Notes under the pieces: generated by a model
What the model saw: the letters and a program-made list of their open reading frames with translations, nothing else
What the model was told of the DNA's origin: nothing
The model's database searches: none
Shown: positions 1 through 7,376 of the stretch, piece by piece
How positions within the stretch are numbered: position 1 is the stretch's first letter
Layout: every line of letters starts with the position of its first letter
Source: Phycisphaerales bacterium
GTDB taxonomy: Bacteria; Planctomycetota; Phycisphaerae; UBA1845
NCBI GenBank assembly: GCA_013140575.1
Contig: JABFSN010000102.1
Location: forward strand, 1 to 35,784
Direction: 5' to 3'
Length of the DNA stretch: 35,784 nucleotides
Made by a program: the position numbers and the translations under genes

Positions 1-351
1 GGTTGGGGCGCGGGGACTGTGGTTTCGGGGGCGGAATCGGGTATGTGATCTGTGGGCGGATCGACGGGCGCGGGTGGTTGAGCGAAAGCTGCGAACGCGC
101 TCGTCGACACGACGATCATGGTGGCGAGGTATGGACGATTCCGCGTTTGTTTCATGCGCGTCGTTTCATCGGCCGATTCCGTCCATCGGAAGTTCCATGC
201 CGACGGAGAATCGTAGCCGCGGTGTCACCGGGAATCACGCATTTGAAACCGGCGAACGGCGTGTTCGCCGCCGATTTCGGGTGGCCGGTGACGGATTGGG
301 CGCGATGGGCATCCACCAATTGCACGGCGACGGTCGATACTGAAGACATCC
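1..351. other. Left-edge region without a recognisable gene
   Basis: The first 351 bases contain several open frames on both strands, but none gives a protein I recognise and none has a convincing ribosome-binding site. The longest frame runs on antiphase through the following glycosyltransferase gene and is rich in Gly and Arg, which is typical of a shadow frame in GC-rich DNA. The tail of a gene lying further left could be present in the first ~50 bases, but this cannot be shown. Confidence 0.4.
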
Positions 352-1764
352 ATGAACTGGACGTGGCGGAGACATTTGCTGGTGGTGCTGGGGCTGACCG
401 CGGTGGCGGGCGGGGTGCGGTTTTTTCGATTGGGCGAGCCGGGGTTGTGGGGGGACGAACTGGCCACGGTCCACGGGGCGCTGAACAACCAAGAATTCCT
501 GTCGAAGCGGCTGGGTTATCTGCCGACGCGGTTGGGGTTGATGGCCACGGGATTGGGGCCGGATCGGGTGTCGGTGTCGGCGGTGACGGAATGGCGGGCG
601 AAGGGGCTGGACGAGTTCGCGGCACGTTGGCCGAGTTGCATGATCGGGGTGCTGACCGTTCCGCTGGTTTATCTGGCGACGTGCGCCGTGGTTTCGCCGG
701 GCGCGGCTGCGTTGGCCGGACTGTTTCTGGCGTTGTCGCACTGGCATTTGTTGTGGTCGCAGAGCGCGCGGTTTTATGCGCCGCAGTTTCTGTTTTACAC
801 GTTGTCGCTGATGGTCTATTTCCGGGCGACACGAACCGGAGCGGCGGGGCATTGGGCCGGGGCGATGATACTGGCGGGTCTGGCGTGCCTGTCGCAGCCT
901 ACGGCCGGAGTCATTTTCATTGTGTTCGTCGTACATACGCTGGCCAGGCGGATGACCGGCGACATTCGGGCGTTCGCGGTGAAGCCGCTGGTGATTGCGG
1001 GCGTGCTGGCTGGGGCGGTCATCGCGGTGGTGGCACGGGACGTCATTCAGAAGCCGGATCGGTGGGCGCAGTTTTTCCGGGATAGGGGCAATCTTCCGCC
1101 GTTCCGTTTGATCTTTTCGTCCGCGTTTTACGTGGAACTGTCCATGATGGCGGCCGGTTTCACGACGGCGGTGTGGATGTGGTTGCGGAAACGTTCGGAA
1201 CTGGGGTTGTTTCTGCTGTTGGCCGGGGTGATTCCGTCGGTGGTTTTTTCGATTGTGGGCCTGCGGGCGTTCGTCGAAGTGCGGTACGCGCTGGGATGCT
1301 TGTATCCGTGGTTGCTGCTGGCGGCGATCGGATGCACGGAACTGGCCGCAGTGGTTCGATTGCCACATGGGCGCCTGCTGGGCGTAGTTCCGGCCGTGGC
1401 GTTGGTTGGTTCGCAGGCGACCATGCTGTACGGATATTTCACGGAAGGGGGATACCGGGGGCGGATACGGGACGCGTACGCCTACGTTGTGGAGAACTAC
1501 CAACCGGGGGATCGGTTGGCCGCGGAAATGCTCGAGGGACCGTATTACGTGGGACGGCCCTTGGATTATGACATCTGGCGGGAGTGGCGGGAGTTGGAAC
1601 ACGCGGCGGGGCGGGTATGGGTGGTGTGCGGGGCCATCAACCAGGGGTCACCAAGGAAATGGCTGCGGGAAAACGGCGATTTGCGGGCGGCGTTCAGCAC
1701 GCACGTGGCCGGACCCGGCGAAACGGTCTACGTGTATCTGATCGATAGCGGGGAATCGCATTAG
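352..1764 (+). CDS. Multi-pass membrane glycosyltransferase, GT-C / PMT (ArnT-like) family
   Basis: This is a 470-aa hydrophobic protein with about nine to eleven predicted membrane spans. It would transfer a sugar from a polyprenyl-phosphate donor to an acceptor on the outer face of the inner membrane. The N-terminus has one span (about residues 9-24), then a loop with R-x-G-E-P-x-L-W-x-D-E. The acidic pair there matches the catalytic loop-1 acid of the GT-C/PMT_2 (GT39/GT83) fold. A later Q-S-A-R-F-Y-A-P segment resembles the conserved aromatic/basic loop of these enzymes. The C-terminal ~100 residues are soluble and periplasmic-like. The start at 352 is the first in-frame ATG before the span; its ribosome-binding site is weak. 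Donor and acceptor cannot be inferred, and no glycan cluster surrounds it. Confidence 0.75.
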   Translation: MNWTWRRHLLVVLGLTAVAGGVRFFRLGEPGLWGDELATVHGALNNQEFLSKRLGYLPTRLGLMATGLGPDRVSVSAVTEWRAKGLDEFAARWPSCMIGVLTVPLVYLATCAVVSPGAAALAGLFLALSHWHLLWSQSARFYAPQFLFYTLSLMVYFRATRTGAAGHWAGAMILAGLACLSQPTAGVIFIVFVVHTLARRMTGDIRAFAVKPLVIAGVLAGAVIAVVARDVIQKPDRWAQFFRDRGNLPPFRLIFSSAFYVELSMMAAGFTTAVWMWLRKRSELGLFLLLAGVIPSVVFSIVGLRAFVEVRYALGCLYPWLLLAAIGCTELAAVVRLPHGRLLGVVPAVALVGSQATMLYGYFTEGGYRGRIRDAYAYVVENYQPGDRLAAEMLEGPYYVGRPLDYDIWREWRELEHAAGRVWVVCGAINQGSPRKWLRENGDLRAAFSTHVAGPGETVYVYLIDSGESH

Positions 1765-2065
1765 CGCGCGGTTCAAAGATGGGGGATTGGAAGCGTTGGG
1801 GAATCACGTCGGCCAGCCCAGAATTAAAGAGTATAGCGAAATTAGCCATTAAAACAGTAGTTTCGCGTTCCGCCGCCTGGGGACGCGGGGCATTAGTGGA
1901 CCGGGCGCGAACGGCGAGCCGATATCCAAGGTAGCCAAGGATGTACTTGACGGGCAGTTGGGAATCGACGAGCATCCCGGCTGCGTCCGAAATGGACGGT
2001 GGCTTTGCAGGTGGCACGGCGCGGTGCCCGGCGGGGCTTTTCGATAAAAACACGGAGGAAAAGTG
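1765..2065 (+). promoter_or_regulatory. Intergenic region upstream of the beta-barrel gene; AT-rich promoter candidate
   Basis: About 300 bases separate the glycosyltransferase from the next gene. An AT-rich island at 1822-1866 stands out from the GC-rich surroundings and probably holds the promoter. It contains TAAA (1825-1828) and GCCATTAA (1845-1852), resembling a sigma-28 promoter (TAAA, 15 bases, GCCGATAA) but with 16 bases between. Nearer the gene, GGCAC (2013-2017) and GTGCC (2024-2028) can form a small hairpin. GGAGG at 2054-2058 is the ribosome-binding site for the next gene. No terminator is evident after the glycosyltransferase. Confidence 0.3.
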
Positions 2066-3091
2066 ATGAAAAGACGTTTGTCGGTGACGATCGTTGCGCT
2101 CGCCTGCGGGCTGTTCGTGGGTATTGCGACCGCCCAGGAACCGAGCGAATCGTCGGGGAGCGAAGGGCAATCGCAATGGAAGCTGTTCCGGTTCAAGGGG
2201 GAGAAGGTGGAATTGCCCTACTTGTGGGGCGAAACGTACGATGTGGACTATCCGGCGCGGGGCTATCAGGGCGTGGATGACTTCTTCAGCGTTCGTGAAG
2301 CCAATGCCAACATCAAGGCCAAGCAATGGCAATTCGAGTTGGGCATGGGCTGGGGGACGGGCCCGACGGGTTCCGGCGCGGATGACTTGTTCGGAATCAC
2401 GCCGGCGTTGAAGTACGCGTACACGGATACGAACTGGATCGAAATCGGCATGGAGTCGCTGAACCTCGGTGACGGAACGGGTTTCGGGTTCGACGATGAG
2501 GACGGTTTCTTCGGTTCGGGCTCGGGGTCGGGCTTCGGATTGGGCGGGCTGGGCGGTCTGTTCGGCGACAACGACGATCAGATCGACAACGGCAATGGTG
2601 AGACGTTCCTGAAGTACTTCTGGCAGATGAGCCATGAAGACGGCTACATGCCGGCGTCGGCGTTCTGGACGCATGTCCGCTTCCCGACGGGCGACGGTTC
2701 GGAAAAGATCGACGGCACGTTCAACCTGAATTTCACCAAGACGGTATACGACGGCATCCGGTGGCACCTCGGCGGTTTTATCCGCACGGCCAACGGAGCC
2801 CGCGGCGATCTGAACGACGAGCGGGTGGGCGACCGGCGTGATTTCCAGTATTCGGCGGGAACGAGCCTGGATTTCGCGATCAACGAACAGAACCTGTTGT
2901 TGGTCAGCTATCACAACCGCAGCAGCGACTATGACGGCAACGCGACCACCCACGCCTACGAACTGGGTTGGGTCCATCAACTGGCCGACAATCAGAGCCT
3001 GATGCTGGCGAGCACGTACAACGACACGCGCGGCGGGTTCGAAGAAGGCCCGGAGTGGAACACGCGGGTGCAGTGGTCGTATTCATGGTAA
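2066..3091 (+). CDS. Secreted outer-membrane beta-barrel-like protein of unknown function
   Basis: The 341-aa product starts with a clear Sec signal peptide (basic MKRR, hydrophobic core, cleavage probably after A-T-A before Q-E). The mature protein has many alternating polar/hydrophobic stretches and aromatic girdle residues, and it ends in Y-S-W. A terminal aromatic is characteristic of outer-membrane beta-barrels inserted by BamA. The middle carries a low-complexity Gly/Ser/Asp insertion (about residues 145-180) that would be a long surface loop. It resembles the loosely defined transporter/porin proteins annotated in planctomycetes, but I recognise no specific family. ATG 2066 is preferred over GTG 2063 because GGAGG lies 7 bases upstream. 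A strong terminator follows, so it appears monocistronic. Confidence 0.6.
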   Translation: MKRRLSVTIVALACGLFVGIATAQEPSESSGSEGQSQWKLFRFKGEKVELPYLWGETYDVDYPARGYQGVDDFFSVREANANIKAKQWQFELGMGWGTGPTGSGADDLFGITPALKYAYTDTNWIEIGMESLNLGDGTGFGFDDEDGFFGSGSGSGFGLGGLGGLFGDNDDQIDNGNGETFLKYFWQMSHEDGYMPASAFWTHVRFPTGDGSEKIDGTFNLNFTKTVYDGIRWHLGGFIRTANGARGDLNDERVGDRRDFQYSAGTSLDFAINEQNLLLVSYHNRSSDYDGNATTHAYELGWVHQLADNQSLMLASTYNDTRGGFEEGPEWNTRVQWSYSW

Positions 3092-3153
3092 TGGTCTGAC
3101 GCGGTTCGGCCCGCGAGGCGGGCTGGGGCCGTTGTAATTCAATCGCAATCGAG

Positions 3154-3189
3154 CAGGCGATCGGTGTTGACCGGTCGCCTGTTTTTTTT
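3154..3189 (+). terminator. Rho-independent terminator after the beta-barrel gene
   Basis: An 11-bp stem (3154-3164 with 3171-3181, one G-T pair) and a 6-base loop are followed directly by a T run. This is a strong intrinsic terminator. It isolates the upstream gene from the flagellar cluster, which has its own promoter. Confidence 0.9.
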
Positions 3190-3310
3190 GTTGAGCGCGC
3201 GGCGAACGGCGGGCTGAAGGCGAAAGCTGCAGGTCGGGGCGCACGTGATGCGCGATGACATTCGTTCATGCAGGTCGCCGGAGGGCAGTTCGGGCATGGA
3301 TAAAAACGCC

Positions 3311-3337
3311 GTAACATCATTTCATTTCCATTGTTAC
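3311..3337. promoter_or_regulatory. Inverted repeat upstream of the sigma-54 promoter; candidate activator site
   Basis: GTAACA (3311-3316) and TGTTAC (3332-3337) form a perfect 6-bp inverted repeat. Their centres are about 21 bases apart (two helical turns), within an AT-rich patch. It lies about 65-90 bases upstream of the predicted transcription start, where sigma-54 activators of the FleQ/FlrC/NtrC type commonly bind. The assignment as an enhancer is inference from symmetry and position. Confidence 0.4.
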
Positions 3338-3375
3338 ACCCAATTCAGTTGGCTACGTCTCGGTCGCCCAATCGG

Positions 3376-3392
3376 TTGGCACGCCGACTGCT
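3376..3392 (+). promoter_or_regulatory. Sigma-54 (RpoN) promoter of the flagellar rod/hook operon
   Basis: The element reads TTGGCACG, four bases, CTGCT, against the consensus TTGGCACG-N4-TTGCW. The invariant GG (3378-3379) and GC (3390-3391) are exactly 10 bases apart, as sigma-54 requires. The predicted start is near 3403, upstream of the small ORF at 3516 and of flgF. Middle and late flagellar genes are driven by sigma-54 in many diderm bacteria, so the context fits. An activator ATPase would be required; none is encoded in this window. Confidence 0.75.
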
Positions 3393-3515
3393 ATGGTCCG
3401 TGGCGACTGCGGGGTGGTTGTCAAACGCGCGGGGGCGGCTCCGCGAGGGCGATCGATCTCGGCGCGCGGGGAGTGCCGATTCGTGACGCGATTCGGGCAG
3501 ACGGAAACTGGGAAG

Positions 3516-3686
3516 ATGGACCTGACGCAGATACACGACTGGGCGGATTTGGGGCGGCGGGTTCGGGAGGCGGCGGCGCGGGCGGCGCGGGAGTCGATCG
3601 AGATGGGTCCGAACGTACGCGGGTCGCACACGTCGCTGCGGCAGGAAGAACCGAAACCGGCGGTCCGGAAGGACGGGTCGGCATGA
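3516..3686 (+). CDS. Small ORF translationally coupled to flgF, unknown function
   Basis: This 56-aa frame begins at ATG 3516, which has a short purine-rich stretch (GGGAAG) only a few bases upstream. It ends at a TGA that overlaps the flgF ATG as ATGA, the arrangement used for coupled translation. It is the first possible gene after the sigma-54 promoter. The product is short, charged and mostly helical, with Arg/Ala/Glu repeats in the middle and a polar tail. It does not look like FlgM, FliE or FlgB. It could be a real small flagellar protein or only a leader that couples flgF translation. A longer version starting at 3393 would begin inside the promoter and is unlikely. Confidence 0.35.
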   Translation: MDLTQIHDWADLGRRVREAAARAARESIEMGPNVRGSHTSLRQEEPKPAVRKDGSA

Positions 3687-4447
3687 CGTACGGACTGTGG
3701 CTATCGACGGCCGGTTTGCAGGTGAATGAATACCGTCAGGCGGTGCTGGCGAACAACCTGGCGAATGCGGACACGGTGGGATTCAAGCACGATTTGGCGG
3801 TGATGCAGGAACGGCCGGTGGAGAGCGCGGCCGGCGGCGACGCCCGGTTCGGACATCGGATTCTGGACGGGATGACGGGGGGGACATGGGTTCGGCCGAC
3901 GGTACACACGTTCGAGCGCGGTGAATTCGAGCAGACCGGGAACCCGATGGACGTGGCCATCGACGGCGACGGGTTTCTGTCGGTCAGCGACGGGGACGAG
4001 ACGCGTTACACGCGCGATGGGCGAATGACCATGAATCCGGGCGGGGAGCTGGTGTTGACGGCGGGCGAGGGGCGGTGGCGGGTGCTGGATGACGGCGGTG
4101 AGCCGGTGATCGTCGATTCGACGACGGGCGGAGCGATCGAGGTGTCGGATGATGGCACGATCCGTCAGGGCGGAGCGGCGATCGGCAAATTGGGCGTTGT
4201 TGGGTTCGCGGACCGGAACCAGTTGAGCAAGGTGGGCGGGAATCTGTACCGCAACGCGGGGCCCCAGCCGACGGCGGTCGCGGCGCGGGTGCGCAGCGGG
4301 CACGTCGAGCGATCGACGGTGAATCCGGTGGCGGGGCTGGCGAAGATGATTGAGGCGGCGCGGGCGTACGAGTTGAACGCGCGGATGATCAGTTTGCAGG
4401 ACCAGACGATCGGGATGGCGGTGACGACGGTCGGGCGGATCGGTTAG
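3683..4447 (+). CDS. flgF: Flagellar proximal-rod basal-body protein FlgF (hook-basal body family)
   Basis: The 254-aa product (family usually 245-255) belongs to the FlgE/F/G rod-hook family and forms part of the rod across the periplasm. The N-terminal helix contains the conserved L-A-N-N-L-A-N-A-x-T-x-G-F-K signature (about residues 22-35). The middle has the F-x-Q-T-G-N-P-x-D-V-A-I-x-G-x-G-F strand region, and the C-terminus ends in the helical rod motif with A-R-A-Y-E-L-N-A. Within the family, length and order before flgG favour FlgF. The true start is ATG 3683: upstream in-frame codons give non-flagellar sequence. It is overlapped by the preceding small ORF and followed by a hairpin-rich spacer before flgG. 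Confidence 0.88.
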   Translation: MTYGLWLSTAGLQVNEYRQAVLANNLANADTVGFKHDLAVMQERPVESAAGGDARFGHRILDGMTGGTWVRPTVHTFERGEFEQTGNPMDVAIDGDGFLSVSDGDETRYTRDGRMTMNPGGELVLTAGEGRWRVLDDGGEPVIVDSTTGGAIEVSDDGTIRQGGAAIGKLGVVGFADRNQLSKVGGNLYRNAGPQPTAVAARVRSGHVERSTVNPVAGLAKMIEAARAYELNARMISLQDQTIGMAVTTVGRIG

Positions 4448-4673
4448 CAGGATCTTCGGGATGTCCGATCGTAGTGGTTTGCAGTGATGTCTGGGTTTTC
4501 CGAGGGGTGGAGTGTCGGGTACCCGATGTGCCTGCCGCCCCTCCGGGGCTTAATGGCGGGCGCGACGGATCCGGGGGCTGACGCCCCCGGCTATTGACTG
4601 TCGCCCCTTCGGGGCTGTCGAACCGGCAACGAGTGACGGGCGCAGCGGATCGAAATCCAGCGGGGAGCAGGCG
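4448..4673. repeat. Palindrome array (planctomycete REP-like hairpins) between flgF and flgG
   Basis: The 226-base spacer carries four short palindromes: TCGGGTACCCGA at 4515-4526; GCCCC-tcc-GGGGC at 4537-4549; an 8-bp stem with TGAC loop at 4571-4590; and GCCCC-ttc-GGGGC at 4603-4615. None has a T run, so they are not typical intrinsic terminators. Similar GC-rich hairpins recur at 27866-28108 and 34242-34473. They are probably an interspersed repeat family inserted inside the operon. RNA hairpins here could modulate the flgF to flgG mRNA ratio. Confidence 0.6.
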
Positions 4674-5480
4674 ATGGCGATTACGGCATTACACGCGGCC
4701 GCGACGGGGATGAAGGCCCAGGACACCAAGCTGGATGTTCTGGCGAACAACCTGGCAAACGTGAGCACTGTGGGGTTCAAGCGGTCGCGGCTGAATTTCG
4801 AGGATCTGTTGTATCAGATCAAGCGCGAGCCGGGGATTCCGAACGCGGACAACGAGCCTATTCCGCACGGGATTCAGGTGGGCGTGGGGGTGGGCGTGGC
4901 CGGCACGCAATTGAATTTCGGGCAGGGGTCGGTGGATAGGACGGAACAGCCGCTGGATCTGCTGATCGACGGCGAGGGGTTCTTCCAGGTGCGGGCGGTT
5001 CAGGACGGCAGTCAGATCACGGCATACACGCGGAACGGGAATTTCACGCGTAATTCGGTGGGGAACGTGGTGCTGGCCAACAGCGAGGGGTCGGTGTTGG
5101 ATCCGCCGATCACGGTTCCGGACGACGTGGTGCGGATTTCGATCGGGGCCAATGGGGAGGTCAGCGTATTGCAGCAGGGTTCGCAGGCGCTGACGGTGGT
5201 GGGTCAAGTTCAGTTGGCGCGATTCGTGAATCCGGAAGGACTGAAGCAGATCGGGCAGAATCTGTTCCAGGAGACGGATGCTTCAGGAACGCCGGTGGCG
5301 GGGAATCCGCAGCAGGACGGTCTGGGGTCGATTCAGCAGGGGGTGTTGGAAATGAGCAACGTGGACCCGGTGCGAGAATTAATTCAGTTGATTCTGACGC
5401 AGCGGGCGTTCGAGTTGAACAGCCAGTCGATTCAGGCGGCCGACCAGTCGCTGCAGGTGGTGGCGAATTTGAGGCGGTAA
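4674..5480 (+). CDS. flgG: Flagellar distal-rod protein FlgG
   Basis: At 268 aa (family usually about 260) this is the clearest rod protein in the cluster. It opens with the FlgG-type A-L-x-A-A-A-T-G-M-x-A-Q and the L-A-N-N-L-A-N-V-x-T-x-G-F-K-R signature, which includes the K-R-x-R-x-x-F-E-D-L-L-Y extension typical of FlgG. The C-terminal helix has E-M-S-N-V-D-P-V-R-E-L and R-A-F-E-L-N-S-Q-x-I-Q. It forms the distal rod that carries the L and P rings through the outer membrane. GGGGAG lies about 6 bases before the ATG at 4674. flgA follows after a short gap, the usual G-A-H-I order. Confidence 0.95.
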   Translation: MAITALHAAATGMKAQDTKLDVLANNLANVSTVGFKRSRLNFEDLLYQIKREPGIPNADNEPIPHGIQVGVGVGVAGTQLNFGQGSVDRTEQPLDLLIDGEGFFQVRAVQDGSQITAYTRNGNFTRNSVGNVVLANSEGSVLDPPITVPDDVVRISIGANGEVSVLQQGSQALTVVGQVQLARFVNPEGLKQIGQNLFQETDASGTPVAGNPQQDGLGSIQQGVLEMSNVDPVRELIQLILTQRAFELNSQSIQAADQSLQVVANLRR

Positions 5481-5555
5481 CGCACGATCCCGCGGGCGGC
5501 GGGTTGAATGATGATTGAGCAGGATGCGACCGTGAAAAGCAAGGAGTGCAACATC

Positions 5556-6635
5556 GTGGTGAGGCGACGGGCGATCGCGCCGGCGGCATGGGTGATGATG
5601 CTGGGAATGGCGGCCGTCGGGTGGGCCGACGAGGTGCGGGTGCGGGCGTCGGCATCGGTCAACGGGGATCACGTCACGCTGGGGGATGTTTGCGACCTGT
5701 CGGGACTGGCGGTTGAGACGCGACAATCGGCGGGGACGGCCGTCGTGGTCAAGTCGCCGCGCCCAAACGAATCGGTTTCCATTTCAGGCGCCGAGCTTCA
5801 GGCGGCATTACGCGCTGCGGGCGTGAACCTTGCGACGACCGTGGTCGCGGGATCGACGCAATGTACGGTGGCGCGGACGGCGCCGCGCGGAGACGTCGCC
5901 GTCGCCGCTGCGAGTTGCGGTTTCACGGGCGCGAACCATGCGATGGCGGTCAGCGGGAGTGGAACATTGCGGCAAGCGGTGGTGACGGCATTTGACCGAT
6001 TGGCCGCGGAACGCGGCGGACGCGTCGAATTGCAATTTGGCCGGACCGGGGATGACGTGCTGAATCTGAGCGCACCGGTGTGCCGGTTTGAGGTGCGTCT
6101 CGCCGAAGGGAGATGGCTGGGCCGGATGTTAAACGTCGACGTCGCCATTGAGCGCGACGGCGAACCGACGGACATGGCCCATCTGGCCGTCAGTGCGACG
6201 TTGATCGTGGGGACTGTGGTGGCGCGGAATCCGATCAACGCGCTGGCGGTGATTCGCCCGCAGGACGTGGAGGTGGTGGAACGATCGTTCGAACGAGCGG
6301 ACGAAGTGGGCATGGGGACGGTGGAAGCGGTGGTCGGCCAGCGGGCCAAGAGGTTCATTGATCAGGGAGCAATCGTCCTGTCGGGGGACGTGGAGACGGC
6401 GCCGCTGGTTCAGCGGGGCGAGATCGTCGAGGTGGTGTCGTTGATCGGAGGCGTGTCGGTGCAGACGGCGGGTAAAGCGATGAGTGCGGCCGGTCTGGGC
6501 GAAATCGTACGGGTCAGTCTGGGCGATCGGCGAAACCAGCCGCTGGCGGGGGTGGTGACGGGGGCGCGACGGGTCATGGTGGGGCACTCGATGCGTGCGT
6601 CGGGTGACGATCCCGCGGCGGGAGACGGCACATGA
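5556..6635 (+). CDS. flgA: Flagellar P-ring assembly chaperone FlgA
   Basis: FlgA is a periplasmic chaperone that helps FlgI polymerise into the P ring. The product (359 aa from this start, longer than the ~220 aa of E. coli FlgA) has an N-terminal membrane/signal segment ending A-V-G-W-A-D. A long N-terminal half of beta character is followed by a SAF-like domain (about residues 215-285, with N-x-x-x-A-V-I-R-P-Q-D-V). The C-terminal beta domain ends R-x-V-M-V-G, typical of the FlgA C-terminal family. GTG 5556 is chosen because AAGGAG ends 9 bases before it and the signal peptide then has a normal length. ATG 5508 is in frame but has no ribosome-binding site. The stop overlaps flgH. Confidence 0.85.
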   Translation: MVRRRAIAPAAWVMMLGMAAVGWADEVRVRASASVNGDHVTLGDVCDLSGLAVETRQSAGTAVVVKSPRPNESVSISGAELQAALRAAGVNLATTVVAGSTQCTVARTAPRGDVAVAAASCGFTGANHAMAVSGSGTLRQAVVTAFDRLAAERGGRVELQFGRTGDDVLNLSAPVCRFEVRLAEGRWLGRMLNVDVAIERDGEPTDMAHLAVSATLIVGTVVARNPINALAVIRPQDVEVVERSFERADEVGMGTVEAVVGQRAKRFIDQGAIVLSGDVETAPLVQRGEIVEVVSLIGGVSVQTAGKAMSAAGLGEIVRVSLGDRRNQPLAGVVTGARRVMVGHSMRASGDDPAAGDGT

Positions 6636-7366
6636 ACCGACAGCGGACTGCGCATCTGCGATGCACCGCCACTGCGGCCATAGCGTTCTGGCTATTCGCA
6701 TCCGCGGCGGTTCCTGCGCAGACGACGTCCATTCGCATCCGGGAGCGTGACCGGTCGACGCCACCGACACAGAGCGGTAACCCGCGATTGCCGGAGGAGC
6801 GCGTGGGCAACCCCGTGCTGGAGCAATGGTCGTTGAGCGCGGTCAAGGTCAAACCGCCCAAGAAGCTCGCGGTTCACGATCTGGTCACCATTATTGTCCG
6901 CGAGCAGCGCAAGTACGAAAGCGACGGGGCGCTCGAAACGAAGAAGCAATTCGATCTGCGAACCACGGTCAATGCGTTTCTGAAGCCCGACGACGGTCTA
7001 TTGGGAGCGTCGACGTTTCCCAATGGGCGGCCCAACATCGACTTCAAGAACCAGAGTAACGTCAAGAACGAATCGGACAAGGAGCGGGAAGACAAATTGA
7101 CGACGCGCATCACGGCGCAGGTGCTGGACATCAAGCCGAACGGCAATCTGCTGCTGGAGGCACGAGCGGAAATCTCGTTCGACGAAGAGGTCAGCGTCAT
7201 CACGATGTCGGGGGTCGCGCGCAGTCAAGACATCACGGCGGACAATACGGTATTGAGCACCCAACTGGCGGACAAGTGCATCGTGGTCAACAACGGCGGT
7301 GCGGTGCATGACGGCAGCGCCCGCGGGTGGATTACGAAGCTGCTGGACGCGGTGCGGCCATTCTAG
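6632..7366 (+). CDS. flgH: Flagellar L-ring protein FlgH (no lipobox)
   Basis: The 244-aa product forms the outer-membrane L ring, the bushing around the rod. Conserved FlgH features are L-A-V-H-D-L-V-T-I-I-V-R-E (about residues 79-91), the L-T-T-R-I-T-A-Q-V-L-D-I-x-P-N-G-N-L core and the S-G-V-A-R-x-Q-D-I-x-x-D-N-T-V motif near the end. FlgH is normally a lipoprotein. Here the N-terminal segment ends A-V-P-A-Q, a signal-peptidase I type site, and its only nearby Cys (residue 11) lies before the hydrophobic core and cannot act as a lipobox. The start overlaps the end of flgA as ATGA. Confidence 0.9.
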   Translation: MNRQRTAHLRCTATAAIAFWLFASAAVPAQTTSIRIRERDRSTPPTQSGNPRLPEERVGNPVLEQWSLSAVKVKPPKKLAVHDLVTIIVREQRKYESDGALETKKQFDLRTTVNAFLKPDDGLLGASTFPNGRPNIDFKNQSNVKNESDKEREDKLTTRITAQVLDIKPNGNLLLEARAEISFDEEVSVITMSGVARSQDITADNTVLSTQLADKCIVVNNGGAVHDGSARGWITKLLDAVRPF

Positions 7367-7376
7367 GGAGATGACT

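Noticed and set aside
3-1085. Plus-strand Gly/Arg-rich frame overlapping the glycosyltransferase
   Set aside because: Out of frame with the real gene; composition of a shadow frame.
235-1602. Minus-strand frame opposite the glycosyltransferase
   Set aside because: Antisense shadow with Arg/His/Gln/Pro-rich composition and no domain; the plus-strand membrane protein is clearly real.
2011-2028. Sigma-54-like GTGGCACGGCGCGGTGCCC before the beta-barrel gene
   Set aside because: The GG-to-GC distance is 11 bases instead of 10; sigma-54 does not tolerate this.
4571-4615. Terminator between flgF and flgG
   Set aside because: The stems are strong but no T run follows, and the downstream genes need transcription from the same promoter; treated as repeats.
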